From Methylacidimicrobium sp. AP8 (GTDB lineage Bacteria; Verrucomicrobiota; Verrucomicrobiia; Methylacidiphilales; Methylacidiphilaceae), in the NCBI RefSeq assembly GCF_903064525.1, contig NZ_LR797830.1, positions 992,001-1,056,000 of the forward strand: a DNA stretch of 64,000 nucleotides, read 5' to 3'. A model generated the notes under the pieces. That model searched no databases, had not been told where the DNA came from, and worked only from the letters and a program-made list of their open reading frames with translations. Numbering within the stretch: position 1 is the stretch's first letter; each line of letters starts with the position of its first letter. The position numbers and the translations under genes are program-made. This document shows positions 39,900 to 47,829 of the stretch, piece by piece.

Positions 39900-40117
39900 A
39901 GGTGATGATTCGGCGAGGAGCCGCGGGGGGGCTTTCGGTCTACGTAGCCAAAAAGGACCTGGAAGAGCCGGTGGTCCGCGCGGAGAAACCCGGGCTTTGG
40001 GGCGGGACGGTGACACTCGCCAACGGTTGGCGCTTCCAGCTTCCGGACATGCCGGGCGACACACCCCTGCCGATCACTGTCGAGGCGCGGCGCTTGTCCG
40101 AAGAGGGAGAGCCATGA
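39896..40117 (+). CDS. nifT: Nitrogen fixation protein NifT/FixU
   Basis: A 73-residue protein of the NifT/FixU family, with KVMIRRGAAGGLSVYVAKKDLE and GLWGGTVTLANGWRFQLPDM (partly quoted). Function is unknown even in model diazotrophs. It starts with GTG 39896, overlapping the nifS stop (GTGA), and its own stop overlaps the next ATG. Confidence 0.9.
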   Translation: MKVMIRRGAAGGLSVYVAKKDLEEPVVRAEKPGLWGGTVTLANGWRFQLPDMPGDTPLPITVEARRLSEEGEP

Positions 40118-41289
40118 GGGAGGGGTCGCCCGCCACGGGTCCTCGGTCGAGGATTCCGTTATCCGATCCGGATTTCACCGAGGAAGAGCTGGCGGCCGTC
40201 GATTCGGTCCTCCGGTCGCCGGATGTCAGCGGCGGATCCTTGGTGGAAGCATGGGAGGAAGCGTTTGCCGCCTGGGTAGGACGGAAGCAAGCGGTGGCGG
40301 TCGCGAGCGGCACCGTCGGTCTCTGGCTCGCGCTGCGGGCTCTGGGTATCGGCCCCGGGCAGCGGGTGATCCTCTCGGGCTACACCTGGCACCAGATAGG
40401 AGCGGCGGTGGCCTTGTGCGGGGCGGAGCCCTTCTTCGTCGACATCGACTACTGGTCGGGGGCCCTGTCGCCGGAACGGGTTGCGGAGGCGGCCCGCCTA
40501 GGCGCCCGGGCGATCCTCGCCGGCAACGTCCTCGGACATCCGGCGCCATGGAAGGAGCTCGCCCGGCTGGGCGAGGAGCACGGGCTGCTGCTCCTGGAAG
40601 ATTCGACCGAGGCGATCGGGTCCCGCTACGGCGATCGAATGACCGGGAGGTTCGGCCATGCGGCGGTCTTCGATTTTTCGCAACCCGGGGCGCTTGTCTG
40701 CGGAGAGGGAGGGATGGTCGTGACCGACGACGAGGAGCTGGCCGCCGCCATCCGGCACGGGAGGAGCCGCCCACGGACCGACCGTTTTTCGGACATCGCG
40801 ACGATGGTTCCCTGCCTCCAAGCGATCCCGAGCAATCTCGCCGCCGCGCTGGGGATCGCGCAGCTCCGCCGGGTCCGGGAGATTCTGGAACGCCGGCGCC
40901 TGGTCGAAGCGTGGTACTTCCGGCAGATGAAGTCCTTCGAGGGCATCAAGGACCCCTACATCGCCCCGGAGGTCACCGAGGTGCACTGGTTTCTCTATCC
41001 GGTCCATTTGGGGACGCGTTTCGGCCGCTCGAGCCGGGATGCGATCCTCGAAGACCTGGCCCAGGCGGGGATCGAGGCGTCGGCCTATTGCCGGCCGATG
41101 CATCGGCATGGATATTTCGTCGATCGCGGCCGGCGGAAGGGAAGCCTCCCGGTCACCGAAAAGGTGGCCGACCGCTCCATCGTTCTTCCGTTTCACGTCC
41201 ATCTAACCGAAGAGCAGGTCGCCTTTGTCGTGAAAACGCTCAAGGACGCTTCGGTCAATGTCGGAGCCGGCGCGGCGATATACTTGTAA
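40114..41289 (+). CDS. DegT/DnrJ/EryC1-fold protein lacking the PLP lysine
   Basis: A 391-residue protein with the sugar-aminotransferase fold: IPLSDPDFTEEELAAVDSVL at the start, AVAVASGTVGLWLALRALG (PLP phosphate region) and LLEDSTEAIGSRYGDR with D163 in the position that contacts the PLP ring nitrogen. The Schiff-base lysine normally seven residues before the xGEGG block is replaced: residues 186-200 read FDFSQPGALVCGEGG, with Gly192 at the lysine position. It therefore cannot act as an ordinary aminotransferase. Coupled to nifT by an ATGA overlap. Its role in nitrogen fixation is unknown. Confidence 0.82.
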   Translation: MREGSPATGPRSRIPLSDPDFTEEELAAVDSVLRSPDVSGGSLVEAWEEAFAAWVGRKQAVAVASGTVGLWLALRALGIGPGQRVILSGYTWHQIGAAVALCGAEPFFVDIDYWSGALSPERVAEAARLGARAILAGNVLGHPAPWKELARLGEEHGLLLLEDSTEAIGSRYGDRMTGRFGHAAVFDFSQPGALVCGEGGMVVTDDEELAAAIRHGRSRPRTDRFSDIATMVPCLQAIPSNLAAALGIAQLRRVREILERRRLVEAWYFRQMKSFEGIKDPYIAPEVTEVHWFLYPVHLGTRFGRSSRDAILEDLAQAGIEASAYCRPMHRHGYFVDRGRRKGSLPVTEKVADRSIVLPFHVHLTEEQVAFVVKTLKDASVNVGAGAAIYL

Positions 41290-41311
41290 GCCGGAAACAA
41301 GAGGAGAGCCA

Positions 41312-41566
41312 ATGAACGAAGAGTTGGTAGTCATCCATGTCCGTTTCGCCAACGACGGGTCGGTGCAGGAGATCGGGGAGAGACCGCGCGGGCTTTCCGC
41401 GCAGGCCTGGTTCGGCCGGCTCTGGAAGAAAGCCGGCGACCGGTTCCAAGCGTTGGCCGGCGGGCGGGGCATCTTCCGCCTGCCGCGGGCCGAGCTCGAT
41501 GCGTTGCGGGTGCCGGAGCCCGAGGGGGAGACCCAGGGAGAAGCGGAGAAAGGAGCCGGAGCATGA
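41312..41566 (+). CDS. Small nif-associated hypothetical protein
   Basis: An 84-residue protein (MNEELVVIHVRFANDGSVQE...). Basic and aromatic residues cluster in LSAQAWFGRLWKKAGDRFQAL, and the C-terminus is acidic. ATG 41312 follows GAGGAGAG. It lies between the DegT-fold protein and the SIR2-like protein and overlaps the latter by 4 bp (ATGA), so stoichiometric expression is likely. No family is recognised with confidence. Confidence 0.7.
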   Translation: MNEELVVIHVRFANDGSVQEIGERPRGLSAQAWFGRLWKKAGDRFQALAGGRGIFRLPRAELDALRVPEPEGETQGEAEKGAGA

Positions 41567-42417
41567 GCGGCGCCGAGAGCGAAATCACCAGATGCCTCGA
41601 GGAGGGGAAGCTCGTTCCCTATTTGGGGCCCGGGATCTGGAGCGGAGAGGGCGGCAACACCCCTCCGTTCCCGACGGACGCCGAAAGCCTGGCCGAGAGC
41701 CTCGCCCGTCGAGTGGCCGTCCCAGGTCGGGCGAGGAAGATCCTCTCGGCGGCGGCCCAATATATCGAAAGCCAGAAGCATCGCAAGACCCTACGGAAGC
41801 TCCTTCTGGATACTTTTTCGGTCCCGAGCCCCAAGCTCGTTCTCCATGAACGGCTGGCCGGCCTAGCTCCGCTACCCCTGGTCGTCGATGTCTGGTATGA
41901 CGGAGCCCTCCGCTCGGCATTCCAAGGGCGCTCGGATTGGGGGGAGATTCAAGGGGTGAGCCAAGCCGAACATCCCGGCAGCTGGACGCGAGCCTATCGG
42001 CCGGACGGCGAGGAGGCGGCCCCGGAGGAGGCGAGCCGATGGGGGACGGTTCTGTACAAGCCGCTGGGCTCGGTCAGTCCCGCCGGGAATTTCGTCGTCT
42101 CGGATTCCGACTTGGTGGAGGTGTTCACCGAGATCGATATCCAGACGCCGATCCCGGGGGTCGTGCAGGAGAGGCGCCGGGGTCGACACTTCCTCTTCCT
42201 CGGGTGCCGCTTTGCGACCCAGGCGGAGCGGATCTATACCCGGCAGATCCTCAAGAGGTCGTCGGATCGCCATTGGGCGGTCCTACCAGGCGAGATCACC
42301 CGCAACGAGGAGCGCTTCGTGCAGGAGATGCGGATCGAGCGGATCCCGTTTTCCCTAGGCGAGATCTGCGACCGCCTCTTCGCCTCGCCTCCCGCCGCAA
42401 ATCCGAATTTGTCGTAA
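41563..42417 (+). CDS. SIR2-like protein in the nif operon
   Basis: A 284-residue protein of the SIR2-like type. The N-terminal KLVPYLGPGIWSGEG (16-30) matches the NAD-binding G-A-G-x-S loop with Pro in place of Ala. LYKPLGS (164-170) and FLFLGCRFATQAERI (from 210) match the rest of the Rossmann fold. The catalytic His of deacetylase sirtuins is not evident. SIR2-like genes occur in other nif clusters without known function; NAD or ADP-ribose binding is inference. A 171-bp spacer with a new sigma-54 promoter follows. Confidence 0.75.
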   Translation: MSGAESEITRCLEEGKLVPYLGPGIWSGEGGNTPPFPTDAESLAESLARRVAVPGRARKILSAAAQYIESQKHRKTLRKLLLDTFSVPSPKLVLHERLAGLAPLPLVVDVWYDGALRSAFQGRSDWGEIQGVSQAEHPGSWTRAYRPDGEEAAPEEASRWGTVLYKPLGSVSPAGNFVVSDSDLVEVFTEIDIQTPIPGVVQERRRGRHFLFLGCRFATQAERIYTRQILKRSSDRHWAVLPGEITRNEERFVQEMRIERIPFSLGEICDRLFASPPAANPNLS

Positions 42418-42549
42418 AAGCGACCAGAATCGGGTGCGTTTGGCCGGAAGACCACAGAACTACCCACCTCGCGGGCGCTTCCCCGCCTCCTTTGCCGGGC
42501 AACCTCAGGAGCGAAGCGGGCCGGCGGAAGCTCGAAAAAAGGGAAAGGT

Positions 42550-42565
42550 TGGCACGCGGCCTGCT
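42550..42565 (+). promoter_or_regulatory. Putative sigma-54 promoter of nifW-fixABCX
   Basis: TGGCACGCGGCCTGCT has GG (42551-42552) and GC (42563-42564) 10 bases apart. The predicted start site is near 42576, 13 nt before nifW. An imperfect NifA site, TGT-CGTAAAAGCG-ACC (42410-42425), lies about 125 bp upstream. Confidence 0.6.
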
Positions 42566-42588
42566 GCTCCAGTCGGCAGAGGATTCCG

Positions 42589-42999
42589 ATGATCGATCCG
42601 ATTCTCGCCGACTTGAGCCGCCTTTCGGCGGCAGAGGAGTTTTTCGACTATCTGGAGCTTCCCTACGATCCTCAGGTCGTTCGCGTCAACCGGCTCCACA
42701 TTCTCAAGCGCTTCCAGAAGTACCTGCTCTCGGCCGAGGCTCCGAAGGAGCGGCACCAGGCTCAGCTTCGCGTCTTCTACCGGGGGCTGCTCGAAGCGGC
42801 CTACCAAGATTTCGTCCACTCGACCGCGCTGCAGGAAAAAGTTTTCGCGGTGTTTCAGCGGCCCCCTCCGGAAAAGAAGCCGATGACCGCCGCCGTCGCA
42901 ATCGAGGACCTGCGCTCCTCGCTGCGCGGGAAGCCGGTGCCGGGGGGGGCGCCGACGGTGCCGGGGAGTCGGCTCCCTTCGGGAGGGGACGGAGCATGA
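42589..42999 (+). CDS. nifW: Nitrogenase-protecting protein NifW
   Basis: NifW (136 aa) associates with the MoFe protein and is linked to its stability or late maturation under oxygen. Family features are LSRLSAAEEFFDYLELPYD, VVRVNRLHILKRFQKYL and LLEAAYQDFVHSTALQEKVF. A Gly/Pro-rich tail follows. It heads a fixABCX-containing unit with its own sigma-54 promoter and overlaps fixA by 4 bp. Confidence 0.92.
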   Translation: MIDPILADLSRLSAAEEFFDYLELPYDPQVVRVNRLHILKRFQKYLLSAEAPKERHQAQLRVFYRGLLEAAYQDFVHSTALQEKVFAVFQRPPPEKKPMTAAVAIEDLRSSLRGKPVPGGAPTVPGSRLPSGGDGA

Positions 43000-43880
43000 G
43001 GGGCCCTGAAATGGTGGTTTGTGTGAAACAGGTGCCGGATAGCGCCCAGATCCGGGTGCATTCGGTGACCGGAACCATCATGCGCCAGGGAGTTCCCGCC
43101 GTGCTCAACCCCTACGATCTCTTCGCGTTGGAAGAGGCTCTCCGGATCAAGGATCGGCTGGGCGGCCGGATCGTCGCGCTCTGCATGGGACCGCCGCAGG
43201 CGGAAGCGGTGCTGCGCAAGGCCCTCTCTCTCGGAGCGGACGAAGGGGTTCTGGTGTCCGACCGAGCGTTTGCCGGGTCGGACACGCTGGCCACTTCGTT
43301 TGCGCTGGCCTCGGCCATCCGGCGGCTCTCCGAAGAACGGCCGGTGGACCTGGTCTTCACCGGCAAGCAGACGGTCGACGGAGATACCGGCCAGGTCGGA
43401 CCCGGCGTCGCCACGAGGCTCGGGATGCGGCTCCTCAGCTATGTCTGCCGGATTTCGGTTCTGGATAGGAATCGCGGGAGCATCGTAGTCCACCGTTGGA
43501 CCGAAAAGGGAGTCCAGGTGCTGCGCAGCCGGTTACCGTGCCTGATCACCGTCTTGGAGGGGACGGGAGAGCCCCGGTTTGCTTCGCTGCCCGAGATGAT
43601 CCGAGCGGCCCGGCAGCCGATTCGGGTCTGGGACCGGAAGGCGGCCGGCATCGAGGACGTGAGGAAGATCGGCCTAAAGGGATCGCCTACGGTGGTGGGA
43701 AAGGTGTTCGCGCCCGCCCGCCGCGCGGAAAGGGCGGAATGCCTCGAGTTGGATGCGGAGGAGCCTGCGAAGGCGGCGGCGTTGCTTTGGGAAAAGGTTC
43801 TCTCCCGTCAGCCGGGGCTCGCGGCGAAATGCTTCGGCGTCGCGGACGAAGGGGAGGGGAAGGAGGGAAGTTCCGAATGA
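42996..43880 (+). CDS. fixA: Electron-transfer flavoprotein beta-like FixA
   Basis: FixA (294 aa) pairs with FixB as the electron-bifurcating flavoprotein of FixABCX. It begins MVVCVKQVPDSAQIRVHSVTG after five residues and has NPYDLFALEEALRIKD and the TGKQTVDGDTGQVGPGVA block that binds AMP or FAD. ATG 42996 overlaps the nifW stop; ATG 43011 is an alternative. FixABCX oxidises NADH and sends electrons both to quinone and, at low potential, to ferredoxin or flavodoxin for nitrogenase. Confidence 0.95.
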   Translation: MRGPEMVVCVKQVPDSAQIRVHSVTGTIMRQGVPAVLNPYDLFALEEALRIKDRLGGRIVALCMGPPQAEAVLRKALSLGADEGVLVSDRAFAGSDTLATSFALASAIRRLSEERPVDLVFTGKQTVDGDTGQVGPGVATRLGMRLLSYVCRISVLDRNRGSIVVHRWTEKGVQVLRSRLPCLITVLEGTGEPRFASLPEMIRAARQPIRVWDRKAAGIEDVRKIGLKGSPTVVGKVFAPARRAERAECLELDAEEPAKAAALLWEKVLSRQPGLAAKCFGVADEGEGKEGSSE

Positions 43881-44998
43881 GCGAAGCGGAGGGTAAACCG
43901 GCAGAGAGGAAGGGAGGCGCACGGAGGCAGGCGACCTTGGATCCGCGACTAGCGGAGTATCGTGGAGTCTGGGTCTTTGTCGAAAGGGATGCCCAAGGGG
44001 TCCATCCGGTCTCCTGGGAGCTTCTGGGCGCGGCCAGGAAGCTCGCCGATCAGCTCGGAACGGAGGTGGGCGCGGTGGTGGCGGGAGCTCCTTCCGAATC
44101 GATCGACGCCGATTCCCGGGATGCCATCGCCTATGGGGCCGATCGGGTCTTCGCGGTCGCGCATCCGGTGCTCGCCGGATATCGGAATGAGCCTTACGCC
44201 AAGCTCCTCTGCGGGCTGGTCCGCACCTACAAGCCGGAAATCCTGCTGCTAGGGGCCACCTCTCTCGGGCGGGATCTGGCGAGCACCGTCGCCACGACGC
44301 TCGAGACGGGCCTGACCGCAGATTGCACGGAGCTGGCCATCGATCGGGAGAGCCGTGCCCTGGCCGCGACACGACCCACCTTCGGGGGCAACCTCCTCTG
44401 TACGATCCTGACCCTCAACTACCGGCCCCAGATGGCTACGGTGCGGCCGCGGGTGCTTCCCCTGCCTGCGAAAGACGGCCGCAGAACCGGGGAAATTCGA
44501 AACGAACCGATCGACCTTCGGGAAGAGGAGGTCGTGACGAAGCTGCTCGAGTTTCTCCCGCACTGCGGCGGCGACCAGAGTGATCTAGCCCTGGCCGAGG
44601 TGATCGTGGCCGGAGGCAAAGGGCTGCAGAAGGCGGCCAACTTCGCCCTCCTGCGCGAGCTGGCCGGAGCCTTAGGGGGCGAAGTGGGAGCGACGCGGGC
44701 GGCCGTGCACGCGGGATGGATCGAGCCCCATAGGCAGATCGGCCAGACGGGCAAGACGGTGCGGCCGAAGCTGTATATTGCAGCGGGCATCTCGGGAGCG
44801 ATCCAGCATCGGGTCGGCATGGAAAGCTCGGACCTCATCGTCGCGATCAACACCGATCCCGATGCCCCGATTTTCGAAGTGGCCCATTACGGGATCGTCG
44901 GGGACGCGCTCGTCTTCCTTCCCCTCCTGACGCGGGCCGTGCGCGGGCACCCTGGTTCGGGAAAAAGGACTGCAGTGGCACTGGGGGCTTCGTCGTGA
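43877..44998 (+). CDS. fixB: Electron-transfer flavoprotein alpha-like FixB
   Basis: FixB (373 aa) carries FAD at its C-terminal domain; the binding motif appears as IGQTGKTVRPKLYIAAGISG followed by AIQHRVGMESSDLIVAIN. The N-terminal 28 residues form a charged extension before YRGVWVFVERDAQG. It overlaps fixA (ATGA) and fixC (GTGA), giving a tightly coupled fixABCX unit. Confidence 0.95.
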   Translation: MSEAEGKPAERKGGARRQATLDPRLAEYRGVWVFVERDAQGVHPVSWELLGAARKLADQLGTEVGAVVAGAPSESIDADSRDAIAYGADRVFAVAHPVLAGYRNEPYAKLLCGLVRTYKPEILLLGATSLGRDLASTVATTLETGLTADCTELAIDRESRALAATRPTFGGNLLCTILTLNYRPQMATVRPRVLPLPAKDGRRTGEIRNEPIDLREEEVVTKLLEFLPHCGGDQSDLALAEVIVAGGKGLQKAANFALLRELAGALGGEVGATRAAVHAGWIEPHRQIGQTGKTVRPKLYIAAGISGAIQHRVGMESSDLIVAINTDPDAPIFEVAHYGIVGDALVFLPLLTRAVRGHPGSGKRTAVALGASS

Positions 44999-46293
44999 AA
45001 GAACGGTTCGATGCGATCGTTGTCGGCGCCGGGCCTTCGGGAACCGCCGCCGCGCTCACCTTGGCGCGAGCGGGATGGAAGGTCCTCCAGATCGAACGCG
45101 GGGAATACCCGGGCTCGAAGAACGTACAGGGAGCGATTCTTTACGCCGACTCGCTCCAGAAGCTGGTCCCGAATTTTCGCGAAGAGGCCCCGCTTGAGCG
45201 CCACCTAGTCGAGCAGCGGCTCTGGATTCTCGACGATCGGTCTTATATCGGCACCGCCTTCCGCTCGCCGGCCTCGGAGGAGAGAGAGCCGGACCGATAC
45301 ACGATCCTTCGGGCGCAGTTCGACAAGTGGTTTGCCAAGAAGGCCCAAGACGAGGGTGTTCTCCTGATCTGCGAAACCACCGTCCTCGATCTGCTTCGCG
45401 AGGGCCGACGGGTGGTGGGGGTACGGACCGACCGGGAGGAAGGCGATGTGTATGCCGATGTCGTGATCCTGGCCGACGGTGTCAACTCCCTGCTGGCTCG
45501 GAAAGCCGGGATTCGCCCGGAACTCCGGGCGGGAGAAGTCGCGCTCGCGGTGAAGGAGATCCTCTTCTATCCCCAGGAAGTTCTGGAGGAGCGCTTCGGG
45601 CTTTCCGGCGAGGAAGGCGTGGCGATCGAGATGGTCGGGAAGATTACCCAAGGGATGGTGGGGACGGCCTTTCTCTACACGAATAAGGAATCGCTTGCGG
45701 TCGGGATCGGCTGCCTTCTCTCCGATTTCCGCCGGGAGAAGATCCCGCCGTATGTGCTGCTCGAGCGGCTGAAAGAGCATCCGGCCCTACGTTCTTTCTT
45801 GCGCGACGGGGAGATGAAGGAATACACCGCGCATCTCATCCCGGAAGGCGGCTACAAGGCAATCCCGAAGCTCTTCGGCGACGGTTGGCTGATCGTGGGA
45901 GACGCCGGGATGTTCGTGAACTCGGTCCACCGGGAGGGATCGAACTTGGCGATGGAGACGGGGAGGATCGCCGCAGAGACCGTCATCGAGCTCAGGCTAG
46001 CCAAGCAACCGCTGATCGAGCGCAACTTGCGCCGCTATCGCCAGCGGCTCGACCAGAGCTTCGTGATGAAAGACCTGCGGAAGTATCAGCATGTCCACGA
46101 GGTGCTCGATCGGAACCGCCACTTTCTCACGACCTATCCGGAGCTCGTCAATCGAGCGGCGGAAACGCTGCTCCGGGTGGATGGAGTGGATAAGCGCTCG
46201 AAAGAGAAGGAGGTGACCCGAAGCTTTCGGAAACACCGTTCCTACGGCGGCCTTTTCTCCGACGCGGTGAAGCTCTGGAGGGCATTCCGATGA
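44995..46293 (+). CDS. fixC: FixC flavoprotein (ETF:quinone oxidoreductase-like)
   Basis: FixC (432 aa) has an N-terminal FAD-binding dinucleotide fold, FDAIVVGAGPSGTAAALTLA, followed by IERGEYPGSKNVQGAILYAD. Internal GDAGMFVNSVHREGSNLAME matches the FAD-proximal block. It passes electrons to the membrane quinone pool in the bifurcation scheme. Starts with GTG 44995, overlapping fixB. Confidence 0.95.
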   Translation: MKERFDAIVVGAGPSGTAAALTLARAGWKVLQIERGEYPGSKNVQGAILYADSLQKLVPNFREEAPLERHLVEQRLWILDDRSYIGTAFRSPASEEREPDRYTILRAQFDKWFAKKAQDEGVLLICETTVLDLLREGRRVVGVRTDREEGDVYADVVILADGVNSLLARKAGIRPELRAGEVALAVKEILFYPQEVLEERFGLSGEEGVAIEMVGKITQGMVGTAFLYTNKESLAVGIGCLLSDFRREKIPPYVLLERLKEHPALRSFLRDGEMKEYTAHLIPEGGYKAIPKLFGDGWLIVGDAGMFVNSVHREGSNLAMETGRIAAETVIELRLAKQPLIERNLRRYRQRLDQSFVMKDLRKYQHVHEVLDRNRHFLTTYPELVNRAAETLLRVDGVDKRSKEKEVTRSFRKHRSYGGLFSDAVKLWRAFR

Positions 46294-46577
46294 ATCCGGT
46301 CGAAGAAAAACTCTATCAAAACCGGTATCGCCTCGACGCGGGACGGCCCCATATCCGCATCCGCAACCCGGAGGTCTGTCGGGTCCGCTGCACGGAAAAA
46401 TCGTGCGCCTCCTGCTGCCCGGCGGGCTGCTATACGCTGGGATCCGCCGGTGAGGTCACGCTCCTGACCGACGGTTGCCTCGAATGCGGAACCTGCCGGA
46501 TCATCTGCAGCGAATTCCGCAACGTCGATTGGGAGTATCCGCGGGGCGGTTTCGGCGTCCTCTTCAAGTTCGGCTGA
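46290..46577 (+). CDS. fixX: Ferredoxin-like FixX
   Basis: FixX (95 aa) holds the Fe-S clusters of the FixABCX complex. Cysteines appear as VCRVRCTEKSCASCCPAGCY and GCLECGTCRIICSEF, with the second set following the C-x2-C-x2-C pattern. It overlaps fixC by 4 bp and ends the operon; the GC-rich hairpin ATCCGCTTTCGCGGAT follows shortly after. Confidence 0.94.
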   Translation: MNPVEEKLYQNRYRLDAGRPHIRIRNPEVCRVRCTEKSCASCCPAGCYTLGSAGEVTLLTDGCLECGTCRIICSEFRNVDWEYPRGGFGVLFKFG

Positions 46578-46776
46578 GCGGAAGCCCGGCCGCGCCGCTC
46601 CTCCGCGCGGCATCCGCTTTCGCGGATAACCGGATTGACGGCGGGGTTTCTTGGCGGGAACGGACCGCCGGAGGCCCGCCGGCAGCCCGGCTTTTATTGC
46701 AAGAAATACTTGACCGGACCGCGGGAGCGGAGCAGTGGTACTTGTACGTTAACATTAAAGAAAGGCTGAGAAAGCT

Positions 46777-47031
46777 ATGAGGCTTGGAGAAAAGAGATTG
46801 TCATCGGGATGGCTGCTTGCTTTTTGTCTCGTTTGTTTGCTCGGGCTCAGCGCGGGATCGAGTCCGGCGCGCGTGCTCGAGTCGACCAACGGGCCGAGGC
46901 TCACGGTCGGGCCTTCCGGCCATGCGTATACGAAGGAGGAGCTGGCCAAGCAGCAAGCCGGTAAGTCGCACGGGAAGAAGAAGAGGGCGTCTTCCGAAAG
47001 CGGTCCGAAAGAGACTCTCGGAAAAGAGTAA
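46777..47031 (+). CDS. Small exported hypothetical protein
   Basis: An 84-residue protein. The signal peptide LLAFCLVCLLGLSAGSSPA (about 13-31) includes a possible lipobox-like LVCLLG but no clear lipoprotein site. The mature part is short, basic and Lys/Ser-rich (KQQAGKSHGKKKRASSES). No family is recognised. The gene is flanked by fixX and an OmpR-type regulator. Confidence 0.55.
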   Translation: MRLGEKRLSSGWLLAFCLVCLLGLSAGSSPARVLESTNGPRLTVGPSGHAYTKEELAKQQAGKSHGKKKRASSESGPKETLGKE

Positions 47032-47106
47032 GCAGGGTAACCGCCGGATCCCGTGGTGGAAGTCGTTCGCTTGAGTCGGCGCGTCCCCAAAGGGGGGACG
47101 AGGCGC

Positions 47107-47829
47107 ATGAGGGAAGAGCGGCAGAAGCGTGCACAGGCGGAGAAGATACAAATTCTTCTCGCCGAACCCGATGCGAAGGTAGCCGCCACAATCGAAGCGG
47201 AGCTGGAAGCCAAAGGGTTTGCCTGGAGCCGGGCGGCGACGTCCGAGGAAGTGTTTCTGGAGCTCAATTTCGGGGAGTTTGCCGCCGCGCTTCTTGACGC
47301 GAAGCTTCCGGGCCGCCCGGTTCTCGAGGTGATCGAGGTGCTCCGCAAGCGGAACATCACCACCCCGATTCTGCTTCTAGGCGAGGAAGCCGATTCCCAG
47401 TCCCGGATCCGCGCTTACGAAAAGGGGGCGGACGATATCCTGCCGAAGCCGTCCGTAGCGGCGGAACTCTCCGCCCGTCTCAAGGCGCTGCTGCGGCGAA
47501 GGTCGAGCGCGCCCCCTTGGGTGCGGTCGGTGGAGGATCTGGAAGTCGATCTTTCGGCCCGCAGGGTCTTCCGCGCGGGGCGGGAGATCGCGCTCACGCC
47601 CCGGGAGTTCGGGATTCTTGAGTATCTGCTTCGCAATCAAGGCAAGGCGGTGAGCTTCGAGGCCTTGGCCACAGACGTCTGGCACCAGCCGGAGCGGGCC
47701 AAGACGATCAGCAACGTGGTCCGTGTCCATATGGCCAGCCTGCGCAAGAAGATCGACTGCGGCCGCCCGATCAAGCTTCTCCACACGATGCGCGGCTACG
47801 GCTTCGTCCTGCGCTCCGGCAACCGCTAA
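47107..47829 (+). CDS. OmpR-family response regulator
   Basis: A 240-residue regulator. The receiver domain has IQILLAEPDAK, the phosphoacceptor D64 (LLDAKLPG) and K in DDILPKPS. The C-terminal winged helix has VEDLEVDLSARRVFRAGREI, LTPREFGILEYLLRNQGKAVS and VVRVHMASLRKKID. ATG 47107 was preferred to GTG 47053 because a G-rich ribosome-binding site precedes it. No histidine kinase is adjacent. It overlaps the convergent pqqE end by 3 bp. Targets are unknown; control of pqq is possible but unproved. Confidence 0.87.
   Translation: MREERQKRAQAEKIQILLAEPDAKVAATIEAELEAKGFAWSRAATSEEVFLELNFGEFAAALLDAKLPGRPVLEVIEVLRKRNITTPILLLGEEADSQSRIRAYEKGADDILPKPSVAAELSARLKALLRRRSSAPPWVRSVEDLEVDLSARRVFRAGREIALTPREFGILEYLLRNQGKAVSFEALATDVWHQPERAKTISNVVRVHMASLRKKIDCGRPIKLLHTMRGYGFVLRSGNR

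Noticed and set aside
42410-42425. NifA activator site upstream of nifW
   Set aside because: The sequence is TGT-N10-ACC, with a mismatch in the ACA half, and it lies at the end of the SIR2-like gene; I mention it with the promoter but do not claim it as a site.
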